This document shows positions 61,373 to 64,000 of a stretch of DNA of 64,000 nt, one piece after another. The notes beneath the pieces are model-generated. The model saw nothing but the letters and a program-made list of their open reading frames with translations, was not told where the DNA came from and did not search any database. The number at the start of each line of letters is the position of its first letter. Positions within the stretch are counted from its first letter, which is position 1. A program made the translations under genes and the position numbers. This DNA comes from Clostridium weizhouense (lineage in GTDB: Bacteria; Bacillota; Clostridia; Clostridiales; Clostridiaceae): assembly GCF_019431045.1 (NCBI RefSeq), contig NZ_JAHXPT010000002.1, positions 310,001-374,000 on the forward strand, in the 5' to 3' direction.

Positions 61373-63340
61373 TCACTTTGTATTATCATGAATTAATACA
61401 TAACAACTTATTCCAGCCACACTAACCTTATCACTATCTATATATTGTAATTGAATATTTCCTGCTGCGTGTTCATTTACAACAACTGACCATCCTTTTT
61501 CATTAAGATTAACTTCTACCGAATTTTTATTTGCATTATATACAACAACAATATCATTGCAATATAGATCAGTTAAATATTCTTTTATACTAAAGGCTAC
61601 TACCCTATCCTCATAGAAATTTATTCCTCTTTCTAAAAATCTTAAATTCTCCCTTATATCTTCACCAGTGGTCATTCTAAAGCATTTATGTGCTTTTCTT
61701 AACCTTATTAATCCTTTATAATAATCAACAACATCTTTATATTTTAAAATTCTGTTCCAATCTAAAGCGTTAACACTATCTGGTGAATTGTAACTATTAT
61801 GATTTATGCTTCCATCTTCATTAACCTTACTTCTTAAAAATTCTTCTCCCGCTTGGAAAAATACCAACCCTTGAGAAGTAAATAAAATACCTGCTGATAA
61901 TTTATTTATAGATTTCAACTCTTCTTTAGAATAATTTTTGCTACCAATACAGAGTTTATCCCATAATGTATAGTTGTCATGAGCAGACATATAATTTATA
62001 CTTTGATAAGGTTCATTTGCCCATGGAAATTTAGAATATATGCTTCTATCATAATTAATTTGATCATGTTTTACTGATGCAACAACTCCAAATTTTATTG
62101 TTTCTTCTAGGCCATTAGCACCATTAACAAATCCAACAGAATTAGCATCAAAAACATTTCCTTTTACCCCATCTCTTATATCATCACTAAAAGCTGCCAT
62201 CTGCATATCTCCATATTTACTTATATTATATTTAAGAGATCTATCCCATTCTGGAAGTGGAGAACTACCACCTGTCCATCCTTCTCCATATAATATTATT
62301 GATTCATCTATTAAGTCCAATTTTCTTCTTATTTCTTTAATCATTTCTATATCATAAAGTCCCATTAAATCAAACCTAAATCCATCTATATGATATTCAT
62401 TTGCCCAGTATAGTATAGAATCGATTATAAATTTTCTTACCATTTTTCTTTCAGATGCAAATTCATTCCCACAACCCGATCCATTTGAAAAACTTCCATC
62501 TGGATTTTGTCTATAATAATAATTAGGAACTATTAAATTAAAATTAGAATTATGTGTTCTATAAGTGTGATTGTATACAACATCCATAACTATTCTTATT
62601 CCTGATTTGTGTAATTCTTGAATCATTTTTTTAAATTCTTTTATTCTCTCTGCTCCCGAAAATGGATTAATTGCATATGAACCTTCAGGAACATTATAAT
62701 TTTTAGGATCATATCCCCAATTATAATCTTTAGGATCAAATTTCGATTCATCTACTGTAGCATAATCAAATACTGGCATTAAATGTACATGTGTTATTCC
62801 AAGATCAATAAGATAATCCAATCCTGTTTTCTCTTTAGTTTCAGGTATAGTGGTTCTATGTTCACAAATACCACTATACTTTCCTCTTAATTTACTAGCA
62901 ATACCTGAAGTCTTGCTTATTGAAAAATCTCTTACGTGTATTTCATATATAATTGAGTCTGTTGAATCTATAAGTTTAGGTTTAGTATCATGATCCCAAC
63001 CTACTGGATTAGTAGCTTCTAAATCTACTACCATCCCTCTATTCCCATTTACTCCAACTGCTTTAGCATAAGGATCAACTACTTCTTTTTCTATTCCGTT
63101 ATTTGTTACTATATAGTTATAGTAAACACCATTTAAATCTCCTTCAACTTCTATACACCAAATTCCCATTTCTTCTTTTTCCATGTTAATTATTTCAGTT
63201 ATATTATTATAATATAATATAACTTTTACTTGTGTTGAAGTTGGAGCCCATAAAATAAATTGAGTTTTATGTGTTGAATAAATTGCACCTAATTTGTCTT
63301 TATAATTTTCTTGACTATATAATATCTTATGAACTGACAT
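61373..63340 (-). CDS. pulA: Type I pullulanase
   Basis: This 655-aa enzyme cleaves alpha-1,6 links in pullulan and branched dextrins. An N-terminal CBM48-like domain (~15-110, FILWAPTSTQVKVILY) precedes the GH13 barrel. The pullulanase motif YNWGYDPKNYNVPEG is near 220. Catalytic regions are GFRFDLMGLYD (nucleophile), GEGWTGGSS (acid/base) and MSAHDN. No signal peptide, so it acts inside the cell. I chose M at 63340 because GGGTGG precedes it by a few bases; the longer reading to 63349 overlaps the RBS. Confidence 0.93.
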   Translation of the reverse strand: MSVHKILYSQENYKDKLGAIYSTHKTQFILWAPTSTQVKVILYYNNITEIINMEKEEMGIWCIEVEGDLNGVYYNYIVTNNGIEKEVVDPYAKAVGVNGNRGMVVDLEATNPVGWDHDTKPKLIDSTDSIIYEIHVRDFSISKTSGIASKLRGKYSGICEHRTTIPETKEKTGLDYLIDLGITHVHLMPVFDYATVDESKFDPKDYNWGYDPKNYNVPEGSYAINPFSGAERIKEFKKMIQELHKSGIRIVMDVVYNHTYRTHNSNFNLIVPNYYYRQNPDGSFSNGSGCGNEFASERKMVRKFIIDSILYWANEYHIDGFRFDLMGLYDIEMIKEIRRKLDLIDESIILYGEGWTGGSSPLPEWDRSLKYNISKYGDMQMAAFSDDIRDGVKGNVFDANSVGFVNGANGLEETIKFGVVASVKHDQINYDRSIYSKFPWANEPYQSINYMSAHDNYTLWDKLCIGSKNYSKEELKSINKLSAGILFTSQGLVFFQAGEEFLRSKVNEDGSINHNSYNSPDSVNALDWNRILKYKDVVDYYKGLIRLRKAHKCFRMTTGEDIRENLRFLERGINFYEDRVVAFSIKEYLTDLYCNDIVVVYNANKNSVEVNLNEKGWSVVVNEHAAGNIQLQYIDSDKVSVAGISCYVLIHDNTK

Positions 63341-63534
63341 TACTACCACCCTATAAACCCTTCTTTAATTTCTCAAGCATTAACTATTATACCAAATTTT
63401 ACCTAAACATATCAATTATAAATATTATTATAATTCAATATATCTTTTTATACTAAAACATTAGATTTTTTAAACATTAAATAACTTATTTAATTTACTT
63501 TTCATCTTAATAAATATTTATATTAATACAAAAA

Positions 63535-63577
63535 GTAAAAAAGAGTAAGCATTAATTTCATAGTGCTACTCTTTTCT
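63535..63577 (-). terminator. Terminator of the NSS transporter operon
   Basis: On the minus strand AAAAGAGTA-GCA pairs with TGC-TTACTCTTTT, followed by TTTACTTTTTG. Confidence 0.75.
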
Positions 63578-63601
63578 TATAATTATCAAAATTACTCAAC
63601 T

Positions 63602-63706
63602 TTAACTTTTTTTTTCGTTATAAAGTGTAATTCCTAATGTTAAACATAATCCTCCCCATAAAACTACTGAACCTAATCCAAAAAATATTATTGCTATTCC
63701 ATTCAT
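63602..63706 (-). CDS. MetS-type small subunit of an NSS transporter, 34 aa
   Basis: The ORF starts ATG 63706-63704 after GGAGGATTTATT and reads MNGIAIIFFGLGSVVLWGGL then CLTLGITLYNEKKS. One helix with glycines and W/N near the end matches the MetS family (methionine/alanine import small subunit), which accompanies NSS sodium symporters. It lies 22 nt after the transporter stop. This length and location fit the family well. Confidence 0.82.
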   Translation of the reverse strand: MNGIAIIFFGLGSVVLWGGLCLTLGITLYNEKKS

Positions 63707-63728
63707 AATAAATCCTCCTATTTATTTA

Positions 63729-64000
63729 TTAATTATCTAAATAATTAGTGTTTTGGTTTTTCCATTCCTGTTTACTAAGTATTATAGCACCCATAATACC
63801 TATAGCTATTGAACTCCACCCATATAAGAATAATGCTGATAACTCATATCCTCCATATGGAGTTTTAATTTCTGTAATTAAACTTTGAATTAACATAAAT
63901 ACTAATATTGCTGGTGTTACATATTTAACTGTTACATTCCACCACTTGCCTACTGAAAAATAAGACATTTCATTTGTATGGTTTCTAATTGTATCTGGTT
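63729..64000 (-). CDS. NSS-family sodium:amino acid symporter, C-terminal part
   Basis: Only the last ~90 residues lie in the window; the gene enters from the right edge with no start codon here. The sequence PDTIRNHTNEMSYFSVGKWWN, VTVKYVTPAILVFMLIQSLI is the loop and helix near TM11-12 of bacterial LeuT-type symporters (SNF family). KYVTP and the GYELSAL-GWSSI end are usual. A MetS-type small subunit follows, so the substrate is likely methionine, alanine or another neutral amino acid. Confidence 0.85.
   Translation of the reverse strand, partial: PDTIRNHTNEMSYFSVGKWWNVTVKYVTPAILVFMLIQSLITEIKTPYGGYELSALFLYGWSSIAIGIMGAIILSKQEWKNQNTNYLDN

Overview
The window is AT-rich with dense, mostly minus-strand genes, strong AGGAGG ribosome binding sites and U-tailed hairpin terminators. 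The gene set is that of an anaerobic low-GC Firmicute: hybrid cluster protein, [NiFe] hydrogenase with Hyp maturases, DegV, DUF1002, PopT/DUF368, HD-GYP proteins, and T-box, PyrR and THF RNA switches. This points to Clostridium sensu stricto; I do not claim a species. I see no tRNA, rRNA, CRISPR array, transposase or prophage block.

Layout. 1-1600 is a nitrosative/oxidative-stress operon read leftward: unknown 212-aa protein, hemerythrin-like protein, a 59-aa DUF1858 redox-disulfide protein, then hcp running off the left edge. It lies under a perfect TGTAAC-N4-GTTACA dyad. A divergent iron alcohol dehydrogenase follows. 3.3-6.2 kb holds a BlaR1/BlaI-type sensor pair with two operator dyads. 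6.3-7.7 kb is a uracil permease with a PyrR-binding leader. 7.9-12.2 kb is a glycine-betaine ABC transporter whose permease/binding-protein/terminator unit was tandemly duplicated and partly lost. 12.8-16 kb carries a small membrane protein, a choline-binding-type GH24 lysozyme, an MBL hydrolase and a soluble chemoreceptor-like protein. 16.3-21.1 kb is a heterodimeric ABC exporter with a divergent MarR regulator.

22.1-30.4 kb is one leftward operon: hydrogenase small subunit, large subunit, endopeptidase, hypA, hypF, hypC, hypD, hypE and a 27-aa membrane peptide. It lacks hypB, a cytochrome b and a Tat signal. The small subunit shows a Cys/Glu exchange at the proximal Fe-S cluster. A divergent ECF S component plus methyltransferase follows. 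31.9-37.7 kb has ribulokinase, a natural AraM-AraL fusion and a LacI-type regulator.

38-44 kb has a ZIP transporter, a HIT-like DUF4931 protein, a GH13 glycosidase, DUF1002, an unknown secreted charged protein and a bacteriohemerythrin. 44.3-49.5 kb has a small siroheme protein, two HD-GYP paralogues flanking folT with its THF riboswitch, and PopT/DUF368. 50-58.9 kb has DegV, then a nucleoside salvage block (deoD, cdd, a BMP-type nucleoside ABC transporter and a LacI regulator). 59-61.2 kb is an Lrp regulator and aminotransferase under a T-box whose specifier reads as phenylalanine. The right end holds a type I pullulanase, a MetS-type small subunit and the C-terminus of an NSS transporter.

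A family of short intergenic repeats with the core TTTTAAGTGAATG...ATTGTAGTATAA recurs near 6.0, 6.3, 31.7 and 33.6 kb. A second inverted-repeat element (AGGCACATTC...GAATGTGCCT) occurs near 15.1 and 39.1 kb.
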